In this document: positions 14,682 through 22,849 of the stretch, piece by piece
Layout: each line of letters starts with the position of its first letter
Numbering within the stretch: position 1 is the stretch's first letter
Assembly: GCA_949300025.1 (NCBI GenBank)
Contig: CASGCS010000004.1
Location: forward strand, 1 to 35,191
Length of the DNA stretch: 35,191 nucleotides
DNA from: an uncultured bacterium
Lineage (GTDB): Bacteria; Bacteroidota; Bacteroidia; Bacteroidales; UBA932
Reading direction: 5' to 3'
The notes under the pieces: generated by a model
Seen by the model: the letters and a program-made list of their open reading frames with translations, nothing else
The model's database searches: none
What the model was told of the DNA's origin: nothing
Made by a program: the position numbers and the translations under genes

Positions 14682-16451
14682 TTACGCCTGTCGGCTTTTC
14701 TGCTCTCCGTTTTCGTAAATCAGATAGTTGAGTATCTGAAGGGCCCATCCGGCCAGATAGGGCCCTGCTCCCGGCAGTTGCGGTGAAACATTGTACATCT
14801 GCTGCATGAACAGTTTCAGATAATATTCTTCACCCTTTATTCTGTACAGGAGCAGGAGATTTCCTGCCATAAGGGAATTTGCCGAGTATCTTATGTAATC
14901 TATTACGGGCTCGCGTGAATAAGGCATTATCTGTTTTTCGTTTTTGTTGTGTTTTAGGAACATTCCGTTTTCCTGACAGAGATAGTTCTGGAGTACATAC
15001 GAAGTGTAGCGGGTTGCAAGGGTTTCGTATTTTTCTTTCCCTGTAACTGTGTAAAGAAGTATGGAGGCAGTGACAATAAGTGCGTAGTCTAATAGCGTAG
15101 AATCTCCGTAACTATATGAAGAATAGAGATATCTATGCAATTTAAGACTATTGTCGCCAAGCTGTGTCGTAACATATTCGACAATCTCTTCCGCTTTCTT
15201 TACATATTTGGCCATTCTGTGCCCGCACTTTTTTGCGAAAATCGGCAGTATGCAGGCGTAGATTGCATTTCCTGCAACTATCACTCTCTCGTCCATAAGC
15301 AGTTCTGCCTCTCTCTCCTTTCTTATTTCCAGTAATTTTGCCCTTGTCTGCGGTGTGATTTCTGAGGCTGCCGCACTGTTTTTCACAATCTGCGGGTACT
15401 CTTCAGGCATGGCGGTGTCAAGGCCGAGAAGTCCGGCAATCTTACGGTATTCATTTGCGAATTTCCTTTTAAGGTCTGCGACGGAGAGTTTGTAATATGT
15501 GGATTTTTCCGGTGAAACGTTAAGGCTTACCGATGCATGGTAGCCTCCTGAGGCGCTTGCGTACCTCTTTTCAATATGTTCCATTGTCCTGTCGGCGGCC
15601 TCCTTGTACCGCTTCTCTCCATAGCAGTTATAGGCCATTGCGTAGAGTGTCGCAGCCTGGATATTTTCAGAAAACTGTTTTTCAAAAAGCGGCCTGTTGT
15701 AGTCATTTTCTGAGTACTGGGTGAAAAAGCCTCCCTCCACAGGGTCGAACATTGCAGAATAGTAGAGCCTGTCAAGCCTTTCCTTGAGATGCTCCAGAAT
15801 ATCTGTCTTGTCGTATGTATAGGCATATTTCAAAAGAAAGATATAGTATCTGGAATGAATGCTGCCGACAGCATTCCCGTGCTTTTTTTCTATCTCGGCA
15901 GCCCTTTTTATCCAGTTTCTGACATAAGCATGCAGCAGTTTGTCCCTTATTTTGAACGGCGGCATTTTTTCAGGTATTCTGCCGGTTTTTTCCAGCAGGT
16001 GTTTCAGGTGCGCTCCGGCCCGCTCCAGTGTGTTTTTTCTCTTCATGTAGGACTCCACTGCATTGCCGGCCAGTTTTATGAAGTTCTCTGCAGTTGTGTT
16101 TGGAAAGCATGAGACCGGTACGGTGTCGGGTAACATGAATATGTTTATTGGCAGGGTTATGAAATGCTCGGTGATGCTTAGCAAGTCGAATCCTATCTGT
16201 CCTATTTCGGGAAAATCTTCAATGTCTATGGCTATGGGTATGAAATATCTGTTCAGCAATGCAGATACGCATTTGTCTGAAAAGAGTTTCAGCGTCTTTT
16301 CTCTTTCGTCGATATTGTTGATGCTGCCTATATGGATAAAGATCATGCGGTTTTGCATAGCTGCCTCCCTCAGGCTCTTTTCAGAGTATGGTGCCCAGTT
16401 GACATTGCACTCCTGCAGGATATTCAAATATGGAGAGGGCGTTTTGTGCAT
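14682..16451 (-). CDS. DUF255/YyaL-type thioredoxin-like protein lacking the Cys pair
   Basis: The N terminus (SPYLNILQECNVNWAPYSEKSLREAAMQNRMIFIHIG) is that of the DUF255 thioredoxin-like family (YyaL/SPATA20), normally followed by STCHWCHVMERESF. Here that site reads SINNIDEREKTLKLF, so both cysteines and the His are gone while the following ALLNRYFIPIAIDIEDFPEIG still matches. A long helical domain follows, resembling the (alpha/alpha)6-barrel glycan-epimerase-like part of the family, with repeated YMKRKN, AMAYNCYGEKRYKEAADR and YALIVTASILLYTVTGKEKY helices. The start at 16451 gives 589 residues, shorter than the roughly 680 usual for the family. The frame extends to 16595 with unrelated sequence. 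Function is unknown, and redox activity is unlikely. Confidence 0.82.
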   Translation of the reverse strand: MHKTPSPYLNILQECNVNWAPYSEKSLREAAMQNRMIFIHIGSINNIDEREKTLKLFSDKCVSALLNRYFIPIAIDIEDFPEIGQIGFDLLSITEHFITLPINIFMLPDTVPVSCFPNTTAENFIKLAGNAVESYMKRKNTLERAGAHLKHLLEKTGRIPEKMPPFKIRDKLLHAYVRNWIKRAAEIEKKHGNAVGSIHSRYYIFLLKYAYTYDKTDILEHLKERLDRLYYSAMFDPVEGGFFTQYSENDYNRPLFEKQFSENIQAATLYAMAYNCYGEKRYKEAADRTMEHIEKRYASASGGYHASVSLNVSPEKSTYYKLSVADLKRKFANEYRKIAGLLGLDTAMPEEYPQIVKNSAAASEITPQTRAKLLEIRKEREAELLMDERVIVAGNAIYACILPIFAKKCGHRMAKYVKKAEEIVEYVTTQLGDNSLKLHRYLYSSYSYGDSTLLDYALIVTASILLYTVTGKEKYETLATRYTSYVLQNYLCQENGMFLKHNKNEKQIMPYSREPVIDYIRYSANSLMAGNLLLLYRIKGEEYYLKLFMQQMYNVSPQLPGAGPYLAGWALQILNYLIYENGEQKSRQA

Positions 16452-16511
16452 CGTGATTTGTGATTTATTCCAAACAGTCTTAAATTTGTAATCCTCCCGG
16501 TTTTTTTGCTT

Positions 16512-18194
16512 ATGGAAAAACGCACTCCGCTGAATACGATTTTCACACTCTCCGCACTTCTGCTGGCAGGGCTTGTTGTCTTTTTGCATATTCACCTTGT
16601 AAAGGTACGGGATAACGGGAATCCCTACAATTTTTCTGCATACAATGTGGCGGAAGATATAAAGATTTTAAGCAAAAAACCTCACTCTATAGAACACCCG
16701 GAAGAGAGAAAAGTTGTAAGGGAGTATCTGTCTTACAGATTGAGGCAGTCCGGAGGCGATGTCAGGATATTTGAATATGACTCAATTGCGTCTAAGTTTG
16801 GCGGTTTTTTCGATATTGCGAACATTTATGCCTGTTTCGACCCCCCGACAGTTACCGACTCCACAAAATATCTGCTTCTTGTAGCCCATTACGATTCAAG
16901 GTTCAGACAAGAGGTCCTGTCGGATACGGTATATTCGTATGGCGCTGCAGATGACGGATATGGTGTAGGGGTGGCGATGGAACTTGTCAGGGTGGCCAAT
17001 AATTACCATAACCTGTGGAATCAGGGTGTGAAAGTGCTCTTTACGGATGCAGAAGAGCATCAGATGGACGGTATGGCCAATATGATTGCCCACGATTCTC
17101 TCCTGCTTGAAGGAGTGAATCTGGCCATCAACATTGAGGCGAGAGGCGTGCGGGGGCCGGCGCTGCTTTTTGAAACATCCGCCGGAAACGGCAGACTTGT
17201 AGATTTTTACAGGAATGCGGCCATGCCGTACGGTTATTCGCTTACTTCGCTGGTATATGGCATATTGCCTAACGACACCGATTTTTCGCTTATAAAGGAG
17301 AGGATTCCGGGATATAATTTTGCGGTTGTGGATAACCTTAAATTCTACCATACAGAGAGGGATTGCTATGAAAACATATCGCTCGAGTCTATACAGCACT
17401 ATGGCGAGCAGATTAATCCGCTTGTCAAATCCTACCTGATAGGTACCGCCTATGGCTCGTGCAACAGTTTTGTCTCTGAATCAGACAAGGTCTTCTTTAC
17501 ATTGCCGCTGCTTGGGCTGTTTGTCTTTTCAAAGGGAGAATATGTGATTTTGACTCTTTCCGTCCTGGCTTTTGCCGCAGTGCTTTTCCTTCTGTTTTTA
17601 AAGCATGCTTCCGGAAGCGGTCCCAGGATAGCCAGGCATGCAGGCAAGTTTCTGCTTGTCATGTTTTTGCTGCTTGCCGCAGGCGAACTTGCCGCCGGTC
17701 TCGTATCGCTTGCCACCGGCGAGCCCTTCGGTTTTACAAGCCTTAAATATTTCAGGTATGACAATCTGCTGTTTGTCGTATCCCTTGTCCTTTTTGGCTT
17801 CCTTTATCTGATCTGTCTTAAAAGAAAGGCGATGAACCCTTTGGAGGTGGTTGCAGCCCACATGCTGCTGCTTGCCCTCTTTTCCGCAGTTTCAGGGGCG
17901 CTTTTTCTGGAGAATTTCATCTATTTGGTGCCGTTGGCGGCGGCATCTGTCGCCTTGCTTGTCTATATCTGTTCCAGACGGGTCGGGGAGATTGTTTTTG
18001 CAGCTGCACTTTTTGTGACTGCACTGACAGGTATTTCATTTTTCTACCTGCTGTATGTGACAGTCACTGTCGGGATGCTTGGTGTGCTGCTGTTTTTATC
18101 GGCTCCCTGCGTCGGGCTTATAATTGGGATTATTTTCCTATCTTTGCATCCACATTTTCATTCGGGAAGTTATGGATATAAAAGAGTTCGATGA
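16512..18194 (+). CDS. M28-family metallopeptidase with C-terminal membrane domain
   Basis: An N-terminal transmembrane anchor (about residues 9-29) precedes an M28 zinc aminopeptidase domain. The expected ligands are visible: His in VAHYDSR, bridging Asp in GAADDGYG, the catalytic Glu pair in TDAEEHQMDG, a later acidic ligand in NIEARG, and His in FYHTERD. The last 230 residues hold about seven to eight hydrophobic helices, an arrangement like membrane M28 proteins such as Fxna/ERMP1. The catalytic domain probably faces the periplasm. The start is the ATG at 16512; TTG at 16506 is possible. The substrate is unknown. The 3' end overlaps the acyltransferase gene by 23 bp. Confidence 0.88.
   Translation: MEKRTPLNTIFTLSALLLAGLVVFLHIHLVKVRDNGNPYNFSAYNVAEDIKILSKKPHSIEHPEERKVVREYLSYRLRQSGGDVRIFEYDSIASKFGGFFDIANIYACFDPPTVTDSTKYLLLVAHYDSRFRQEVLSDTVYSYGAADDGYGVGVAMELVRVANNYHNLWNQGVKVLFTDAEEHQMDGMANMIAHDSLLLEGVNLAINIEARGVRGPALLFETSAGNGRLVDFYRNAAMPYGYSLTSLVYGILPNDTDFSLIKERIPGYNFAVVDNLKFYHTERDCYENISLESIQHYGEQINPLVKSYLIGTAYGSCNSFVSESDKVFFTLPLLGLFVFSKGEYVILTLSVLAFAAVLFLLFLKHASGSGPRIARHAGKFLLVMFLLLAAGELAAGLVSLATGEPFGFTSLKYFRYDNLLFVVSLVLFGFLYLICLKRKAMNPLEVVAAHMLLLALFSAVSGALFLENFIYLVPLAAASVALLVYICSRRVGEIVFAAALFVTALTGISFFYLLYVTVTVGMLGVLLFLSAPCVGLIIGIIFLSLHPHFHSGSYGYKRVR
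18139..18146 (+). promoter_or_regulatory. -7-like box upstream of the acyltransferase gene
   Basis: TATCTTTG matches TAnnTTTG and lies 26 bp before the acyltransferase ATG, inside the end of the M28 gene. It may give the acyltransferase its own promoter in addition to read-through. No good -33 element is seen. Confidence 0.4.
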
Positions 18195-19305
18195 TATAAG
18201 ACCGTATATAGACGTGGAAATACCCGCTGCGATGGAGCGAATTGCGGCAAATCCACTGCTCGATGAAATAGCGAAATACCTTCTTCCCGACGGAAATCAC
18301 GGGCAGTTCAAAAATATTCTGCTTTCGTGCAGAACCACGGATGATTTCCAGAACAGGGTGATGGCTTTTGTTGTAAACAAGATTCTGTCAGACACCTCAA
18401 AAGGTCTTACATACGGCGGCCTTTCCAATTTTGACGGCGGGCAAAAATTCCTGATAATAACGAACCACCGCGATATTGTGCTCGATTCCGCCATTATAAA
18501 CATAATCCTGCACAACCACAATATCCAGACAACCGAGATAGCGGTAGGGGACAATCTGATAACTTCAGACTTCATAGAGGATATTGCCCGTACCAACAAG
18601 ATGATAAAGGTTGTAAGAAGCACTTCGCCCAGAGAGGTCTATACCTCTTCCCAGAAACTTTCCAAGTATATAAGGTACAATGTGGCTTCGCAGAAGAGTT
18701 CTCTATGGATTGCCCAACGTAACGGCAGAACAAAGGACGGGCTGGACTTTACCGAGCAGGGATTGTTGAAGATGCTGGAAATGAGCGGTTCGGGCGACTT
18801 TGTGAAAGACTTTTCGGAGTTGAACATCCTTCCGGCTTCAATATCATACGAATATGAGCCGTGCGATCTGCTTAAGGCTGTTGAACTCTATGTTTCCAAG
18901 AGGCGCAAGTATGTGAAGTCTGCCAATGAAGATTTGAACAGTATTCTGACAGGCATAATGCAGTTCAAGGGGAATATCCATATTGAGTTTACCACACCTG
19001 TTTCAATACAGGAGGTGCAGTATGCCGCCGGGCTGGACAAAAACGAGAGATTCAAGCAGCTTGCATCCGATATGGATATGCGCATTGTCTCTGCGTACAA
19101 GTTATGGGGAAATAACTATATAGCCTATGACCTTCTGCATGGTACGGACAGGTTCAGCGAGCACTATACGCCGCAGCAGAAGAGCGCATTTGAAAATTAC
19201 CTGCAGTTCAAGCTTCATGGAACAGACTGCGACGCAGACGAATTGCGTGAAATTTTCCTTGGCATTTACGCCAATCCCATTCTCCGCAAGGAGGAAATTC
19301 TATAG
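18172..19305 (+). CDS. Probable glycerol-3-phosphate/1-acylglycerol-phosphate acyltransferase family protein
   Basis: The protein (377 residues from the ATG at 18172) has a central acyltransferase core. FLIITNHRDIVLDSAIIN resembles the HX4D catalytic block, with one residue more between His and Asp. About 75 residues on comes SLWIAQRNGRTKDG, resembling the substrate-binding block (FPEGTRS type) of PlsB/PlsC relatives. PASISYEYEPCD follows. This points to acyl transfer in membrane lipid synthesis, but the substrate is not determined. It has no clear transmembrane segment. It overlaps the M28 gene by 23 bp, suggesting cotranscription. It is convergent with hbd, and the terminator between them is oriented for hbd. 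Confidence 0.78.
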   Translation: MDIKEFDDIRPYIDVEIPAAMERIAANPLLDEIAKYLLPDGNHGQFKNILLSCRTTDDFQNRVMAFVVNKILSDTSKGLTYGGLSNFDGGQKFLIITNHRDIVLDSAIINIILHNHNIQTTEIAVGDNLITSDFIEDIARTNKMIKVVRSTSPREVYTSSQKLSKYIRYNVASQKSSLWIAQRNGRTKDGLDFTEQGLLKMLEMSGSGDFVKDFSELNILPASISYEYEPCDLLKAVELYVSKRRKYVKSANEDLNSILTGIMQFKGNIHIEFTTPVSIQEVQYAAGLDKNERFKQLASDMDMRIVSAYKLWGNNYIAYDLLHGTDRFSEHYTPQQKSAFENYLQFKLHGTDCDADELREIFLGIYANPILRKEEIL

Positions 19306-19313
19306 TTGTGAGT

Positions 19314-19354
19314 AAAAAAAGAGGCTGCGCCAAAATCAATCTTGACACAGTCTC
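19314..19354 (-). terminator. Terminator of the mscS-crt-hbd operon
   Basis: On the minus strand GAGACTGTGTCAA (19354-19342) pairs with TTGGCGCAGCCTC (19333-19321) over 13 positions with one mismatch and two G-U pairs. Seven Ts follow (19320-19314). It lies 27 bp beyond the hbd stop. On the plus strand no T-run follows, so it does not serve the acyltransferase gene. Confidence 0.88.
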
Positions 19355-19380
19355 CCTTGTCTGGCATCCTCCCGGCAGGA

Positions 19381-20226
19381 CTATTTGCGGTAGTCGTAGA
19401 AACCTATTCCGGTTTTGCGTCCGAGCAGGTTGGCTCTTACCATCTTCCTCAGCAGGGGATGGGGTCTGTATTTGCTGTCGCCGAACTCATTGTAAAGCAC
19501 TTCCATGATTGCAAGGCACACATCAAGCCCTATAAGGTCTGCAAGGGCAAGAGGTCCCATGGGATGGTTGGCGCCTAATTTCATGGCTTCGTCTATCTCT
19601 TCTTTCGACGCTACACCGTCTGCGTATATCCCGATACCCTCGTTTACCAGAGGAATGAGGATGCGGTTTACCACAAATCCGGGAGCCTCGTTTACGCTTA
19701 CCGGAGTTTTTCCTATTTCGGTGGCAAGGGCTACAATCTTGTCATGCACCTCTTTTGAGGTCAATTGACCCTTTATCACCTCTACAAGCTTCATCATGGG
19801 AACGGGATTGAAGAAGTGCATTCCTATTACATTCTGAGGACGGCTTGTGAAAGAGGCAATCTCCGTGATGGAGAGAGAGGAGGTGTTTGTCGCCAGGATT
19901 GCATCAGGCTTGCATATCTTGTCGAGAGTCCTGAATATTTCTTCCTTGACAGCCATATCTTCTGCAACAACCTCAATTACAAGGTCTGCATCTGCGCAAT
20001 CTTCATACGCCATTGTGTCTTTTATCTTTGCTATGGCAGCCTCCTTCTGTGCGGCCTCCATCTTGCCCTTCTCCACCATTTTTGAAAGGCTTTTCTCTAT
20101 TGCCTTGTGGGCTTTGCCCAAAGAAGCCTCGGAACGTCCCTTGAGAATGACATCGTGGCCTGCCTGTGCAAACGTCTGGGCGATACCGTTGCCCATTGTG
20201 CCGGTACCTACAACTGCTACTTTCAT
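19381..20226 (-). CDS. hbd: 3-hydroxybutyryl-CoA dehydrogenase
   Basis: This NAD(P)H-dependent enzyme reduces acetoacetyl-CoA to 3-hydroxybutyryl-CoA. The Rossmann motif GTGTMGNGIAQTFAQAG is at the N terminus. VIEVVAEDMAVKEEIF, ATNTSSLSITEIA and IGMHFFNPVPMMKLVEVI (catalytic His) follow. The C-terminal domain contains NRILIPLVNEGI and HPMGPLALADLIGLD. The length of 281 residues is standard. It is the last gene of the minus-strand arm, 36 bp after crt, with its own terminator. In context it feeds crotonyl-CoA to the Bcd-Etf complex encoded on the divergent arm. Confidence 0.95.
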   Translation of the reverse strand: MKVAVVGTGTMGNGIAQTFAQAGHDVILKGRSEASLGKAHKAIEKSLSKMVEKGKMEAAQKEAAIAKIKDTMAYEDCADADLVIEVVAEDMAVKEEIFRTLDKICKPDAILATNTSSLSITEIASFTSRPQNVIGMHFFNPVPMMKLVEVIKGQLTSKEVHDKIVALATEIGKTPVSVNEAPGFVVNRILIPLVNEGIGIYADGVASKEEIDEAMKLGANHPMGPLALADLIGLDVCLAIMEVLYNEFGDSKYRPHPLLRKMVRANLLGRKTGIGFYDYRK

Positions 20227-20262
20227 GATAATTTCTCCTTTTGTTTGATTAAATGAATATTG

Positions 20263-21042
20263 TTATCTGTTGTTGAATTTTGCCTTACGCTTTTCCATGA
20301 AGGCCTTCATGCCCTCTTTCTGGTCTTCGGTTGCAAAGCACAGACCAAAGAGGTTGGCTTCTATGTTTATCGCCTCATCCATGCTGCACTGCATGCCGCG
20401 GTTTATGGCCTCCTTGCTGTTCTTTACTGCAATCGGAGCCTTTTCTGCTATTTTTCCAGCAAGTGCAACGGCGGCGTTCATAAGCTCCTGGGGCTCCACT
20501 ACCTTGTTCACCAATCCAATCCTGCATGCCTCTTCTGCGCTTATCACATCGGCCGTATATATGAGCTCCTTTGCCTTGCCTATTCCAACGAGCCGCGGAA
20601 GGCGCTGTGTGCCTGAAAAGCCCGGTGTAATTCCAAGCCCTACTTCCGGCTGCCCGAACTTTGCCTTTTCAGATGCGATTCTTATGTCGCAGCACATGGC
20701 AAGTTCGCATCCTCCTCCAAGCGCGTAGCCGTTTACGGCTGCAATGACAGGTTTGCTTAAAAGTTCTATCTTCCTGAAGACCTTTGCCCCTTTTTCTCCA
20801 AAGGCCTTGCCCTGCGATGCATCCATGCCGCTCATTTCGGTTATGTCCGCTCCGGCTACAAAGGCCTTCCCTTCACCGGTAAGTATTACCGCAGATACTG
20901 AACAATCGTTTTCAAGTTCCGTGAAAAGTGCGTCGAGCTCTCCCAGAATAACGCTGTCAAGCGCGTTGAGCGATTGAGGGTTGTTGATTTTTACAATAGC
21001 GATACCGTTTTCCTTTTCGACTGATAATTTGCTGTATTCCAT
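20263..21042 (-). CDS. crt: Enoyl-CoA hydratase / crotonase
   Basis: This hydratase interconverts 3-hydroxybutyryl-CoA and crotonyl-CoA. The crotonase fold is shown by the oxyanion-hole regions FVAGADITEM and AVNGYALGGGCELAMCCDIRIA, with the two catalytic glutamates in GGGCELAM and GQPEVGLGITPGFSGTQRLPRLVG. The C terminus (FATEDQKEGMKAFMEKRKAKF) is typical of short-chain crotonases. The length of 259 residues is normal. Its start lies 3 bp after the mscS stop, so the two genes are almost certainly on one mRNA. The crotonase assignment over other family members rests on the hbd neighbour and similarity to clostridial Crt. Confidence 0.93.
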   Translation of the reverse strand: MEYSKLSVEKENGIAIVKINNPQSLNALDSVILGELDALFTELENDCSVSAVILTGEGKAFVAGADITEMSGMDASQGKAFGEKGAKVFRKIELLSKPVIAAVNGYALGGGCELAMCCDIRIASEKAKFGQPEVGLGITPGFSGTQRLPRLVGIGKAKELIYTADVISAEEACRIGLVNKVVEPQELMNAAVALAGKIAEKAPIAVKNSKEAINRGMQCSMDEAINIEANLFGLCFATEDQKEGMKAFMEKRKAKFNNR

Positions 21043-21045
21043 AAC

Positions 21046-21960
21046 TTAATTGTTGTTTATATGCACATCCAGCTGAGGGTACGGGAAGCCGATTCCCCTT
21101 TTGGGCAGTTCCTTGTAAATCTCTTCGTTTACGGCATAGAATGTATCCCAATAATCCTCGCGCTTCACCCATACTCTGCATGTTACTATTATGGCACTGT
21201 CTGCCAGTGATTTCAAGGCTACGAACGGCTTTTCCGGCTCTTGAAGCACCTTCTCATTCCCGCTCACTATCTCCAGCAGGACAGACTTTGCCAGGTCTAT
21301 GTCTGAACCGTATTCTATGCTGATGTCCCAGTCGCATCTTCTCTTCTCCGAGGTGGAGTAGTTGTTTATTATGCTTCCCGACAGCCCCCCGTTCGGCAGG
21401 ACTATGGTCTTGTTGTCTGTTGTCTTTATTACGGTGGAGGTTATCTGTATCGAGTTTACAGTGCCGCTGTACCCTTGGGTCTCAATATAGTCTCCCACCT
21501 TGAACGGCTTGAAGAAGAGAATCATCATACCGCCGGCAAAGTTCTGCAGGGTACCGCTCAGCGCCATACCTATTGCCAGTCCGGATCCTGCTATCAGCGC
21601 AACGATGGAGCTTGTGTCCACCCCGAGCGTCTGTATTGTCACAAGCAGGAGAAGCCCTGTCAGGGTGATGCTCACGAAACTGAGGATGAACGTGCTCAGG
21701 GAAGCCTCCACGCTGCGTTTTGTCATTATCTTTTTGAGCAGTTTCTTGACTCTCTGTATAATCCATGCACCGGCGCTGTAGATGACAATTGCCGCCAGCA
21801 CTTTCAGCCCTATGTGGAGGGCGTTTTCCGCAAGCAGCATAAGAATGTCCTTGACAGGCATCTCTGCCAGTTCTCCTATGGTCTCGCCCAAGTTTTCTAC
21901 AATATTGACTGTACTGTCTGCCGGTTGTGCGGCATCGGCTTGAAATATATTCGGCAACAT
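21046..21960 (-). CDS. Small-conductance mechanosensitive channel, MscS family
   Basis: This is a pore-forming inner-membrane protein that opens under membrane tension and releases small solutes. Three hydrophobic segments are visible (about residues 48-68, 88-110 and 118-150). The last is the Gly/Ala-rich pore helix (GSGLAIGMALSGTLQNFAGGMMILFFKPFKVGD). It is followed by the MscS beta domain (IETQGYSGTVNSIQITSTVIKTTDNKTIVLPNGGLSGSIINNYS) and a C-terminal alpha/beta domain. The length of 304 residues fits simple MscS proteins. It is the first gene of the minus arm, 3 bp before crt, an unusual position for a channel in a fermentation operon. Confidence 0.93.
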   Translation of the reverse strand: MLPNIFQADAAQPADSTVNIVENLGETIGELAEMPVKDILMLLAENALHIGLKVLAAIVIYSAGAWIIQRVKKLLKKIMTKRSVEASLSTFILSFVSITLTGLLLLVTIQTLGVDTSSIVALIAGSGLAIGMALSGTLQNFAGGMMILFFKPFKVGDYIETQGYSGTVNSIQITSTVIKTTDNKTIVLPNGGLSGSIINNYSTSEKRRCDWDISIEYGSDIDLAKSVLLEIVSGNEKVLQEPEKPFVALKSLADSAIIVTCRVWVKREDYWDTFYAVNEEIYKELPKRGIGFPYPQLDVHINNN

Positions 21961-21996
21961 CGCTTCTTTTCGTTTGCAGTTTATAAAAATGCCTTA

Positions 21997-22004
21997 CAAA
22001 TGTA
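21997..22004 (-). promoter_or_regulatory. -7 box for the mscS-crt-hbd operon
   Basis: On the minus strand TACATTTG (22004-21997) fits TAnnTTTG and lies 36 bp upstream of the mscS start codon. No TTTG is found at the expected -33 position, so the promoter is either weak, activator-dependent or elsewhere in the 218-bp divergent region. Confidence 0.45.
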
Positions 22005-22058
22005 TTAATAATAGTTTAATTTATTAATTTTATACCCAAGTTTTTTTCAGTTGATTTT

Positions 22059-22091
22059 TATTTGAAAATATAACAACATTGTTATTTGAAA
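22059..22091. promoter_or_regulatory. 16-bp palindrome and flanking direct repeats (candidate operator)
   Basis: ATAACAACATTGTTAT (22070-22085) is a perfect 7-2-7 palindrome. It is flanked by two direct copies of TATTTGAAA (22059-22067 and 22083-22091), 24 bp apart. The second copy contains the -33 TTTG of the lysine operon promoter, and the palindrome's last base is that element's first. A regulator bound here would directly affect transcription of the operon and could also affect the divergent one. I do not recognise the cognate regulator. Confidence 0.6.
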
Positions 22092-22115
22092 TGATTTTTT
22101 AATTCTTTAATTTTG
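22085..22115 (+). promoter_or_regulatory. Promoter of the lysine fermentation operon
   Basis: TTTG (22085-22088), a 19-bp spacer and TAATTTTG (22108-22115) match the Bacteroidetes sigma-ABfr consensus closely. The predicted transcription start near 22121 leaves a leader of about 58 nt before atoD. No cobalamin or lysine riboswitch would fit in that length. Confidence 0.75.
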
Positions 22116-22178
22116 CGAACAGATGGACTTAAAACTGTCGCAAATCTAAAAGAGGAGTACAATTTAAATCTTTTTATA

Positions 22179-22826
22179 ATGGACAAGAGAATTTCTTTGC
22201 AAGATGCCGTTTCTAAAGTTAAGGACGGTATGGTAGTAATGGTCGGCGGTTTCCTTGGTGCAGGCAGCCCGACAGCCATTTTGGACGCATTGGCAGAGTC
22301 AGGAGTAAAGGACCTGACATTGATTTGTAACGATACCGCTTATCCGGATGTCGCTCATGGAAAACTCATAACCAACAAGCAGGTTAAGAAGTTGATAGTT
22401 TCTCATATCGGAACCAACCCCAATACCAGCGAGCAGATGAACAGCGGCGAGCTCAAGATTGAGTTTGCTCCTCAGGGTACGCTTGCAGAGAGAATAAGGG
22501 CTGCGGGTGCGGGCCTTGGCGGCGTGCTTACTACAACCGGAATGGGTACCGTTGTTGCGGAAGGCAAGGAGACCGTGACTGTCGACGGCAAGACCTATCT
22601 TCTTGAAAAACCTCTCAAGGCAGACGTGGCGCTGATAGGCGCAACCGTTGCTGACGAAAACGGAAACCTAGTATATGTAGGTACTACGCAGAACTTCAAC
22701 CCTCTTATGGCAACTGCGGCAGATCTGGTCATCGCAGAGGCTGAAAAAGTGGTGAAGGTGGGAGAGATTGCACCCGAGGCTGTTCACACCCCTGCAATGT
22801 TCGTAGACTATATCTATTCAAAATAA
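22179..22826 (+). CDS. atoD: Butyryl-CoA:acetoacetate CoA-transferase, subunit A
   Basis: This is the alpha subunit of a family I CoA-transferase. VGGFLGAGSPTAILDAL at the N terminus is the CoA-binding glycine-rich region. LTLICNDTAYPDVAHGKLI, SHIGTNP, EFAPQGTLAERIRAAGAGLGGVLT and KADVALIGATVADENGN follow. The 215-residue length is standard. The start is ATG 22179, since the 22 codons upstream in the frame are unlike the family. The partner subunit gene atoA is 8.3 kb downstream in the same operon, beyond the whole kam block. Together they would transfer CoA from butyryl-CoA to acetoacetate released by Kce. Confidence 0.92.
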   Translation: MDKRISLQDAVSKVKDGMVVMVGGFLGAGSPTAILDALAESGVKDLTLICNDTAYPDVAHGKLITNKQVKKLIVSHIGTNPNTSEQMNSGELKIEFAPQGTLAERIRAAGAGLGGVLTTTGMGTVVAEGKETVTVDGKTYLLEKPLKADVALIGATVADENGNLVYVGTTQNFNPLMATAADLVIAEAEKVVKVGEIAPEAVHTPAMFVDYIYSK

Positions 22827-22849
22827 CAATAACAACATAAAACTGTTCT

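Noticed and set aside
21961..22178. Cobalamin or lysine riboswitch before the lysine operon
   Set aside because: The predicted leader is only about 58 nt, and no cobalamin-box or lysine-element core is visible.
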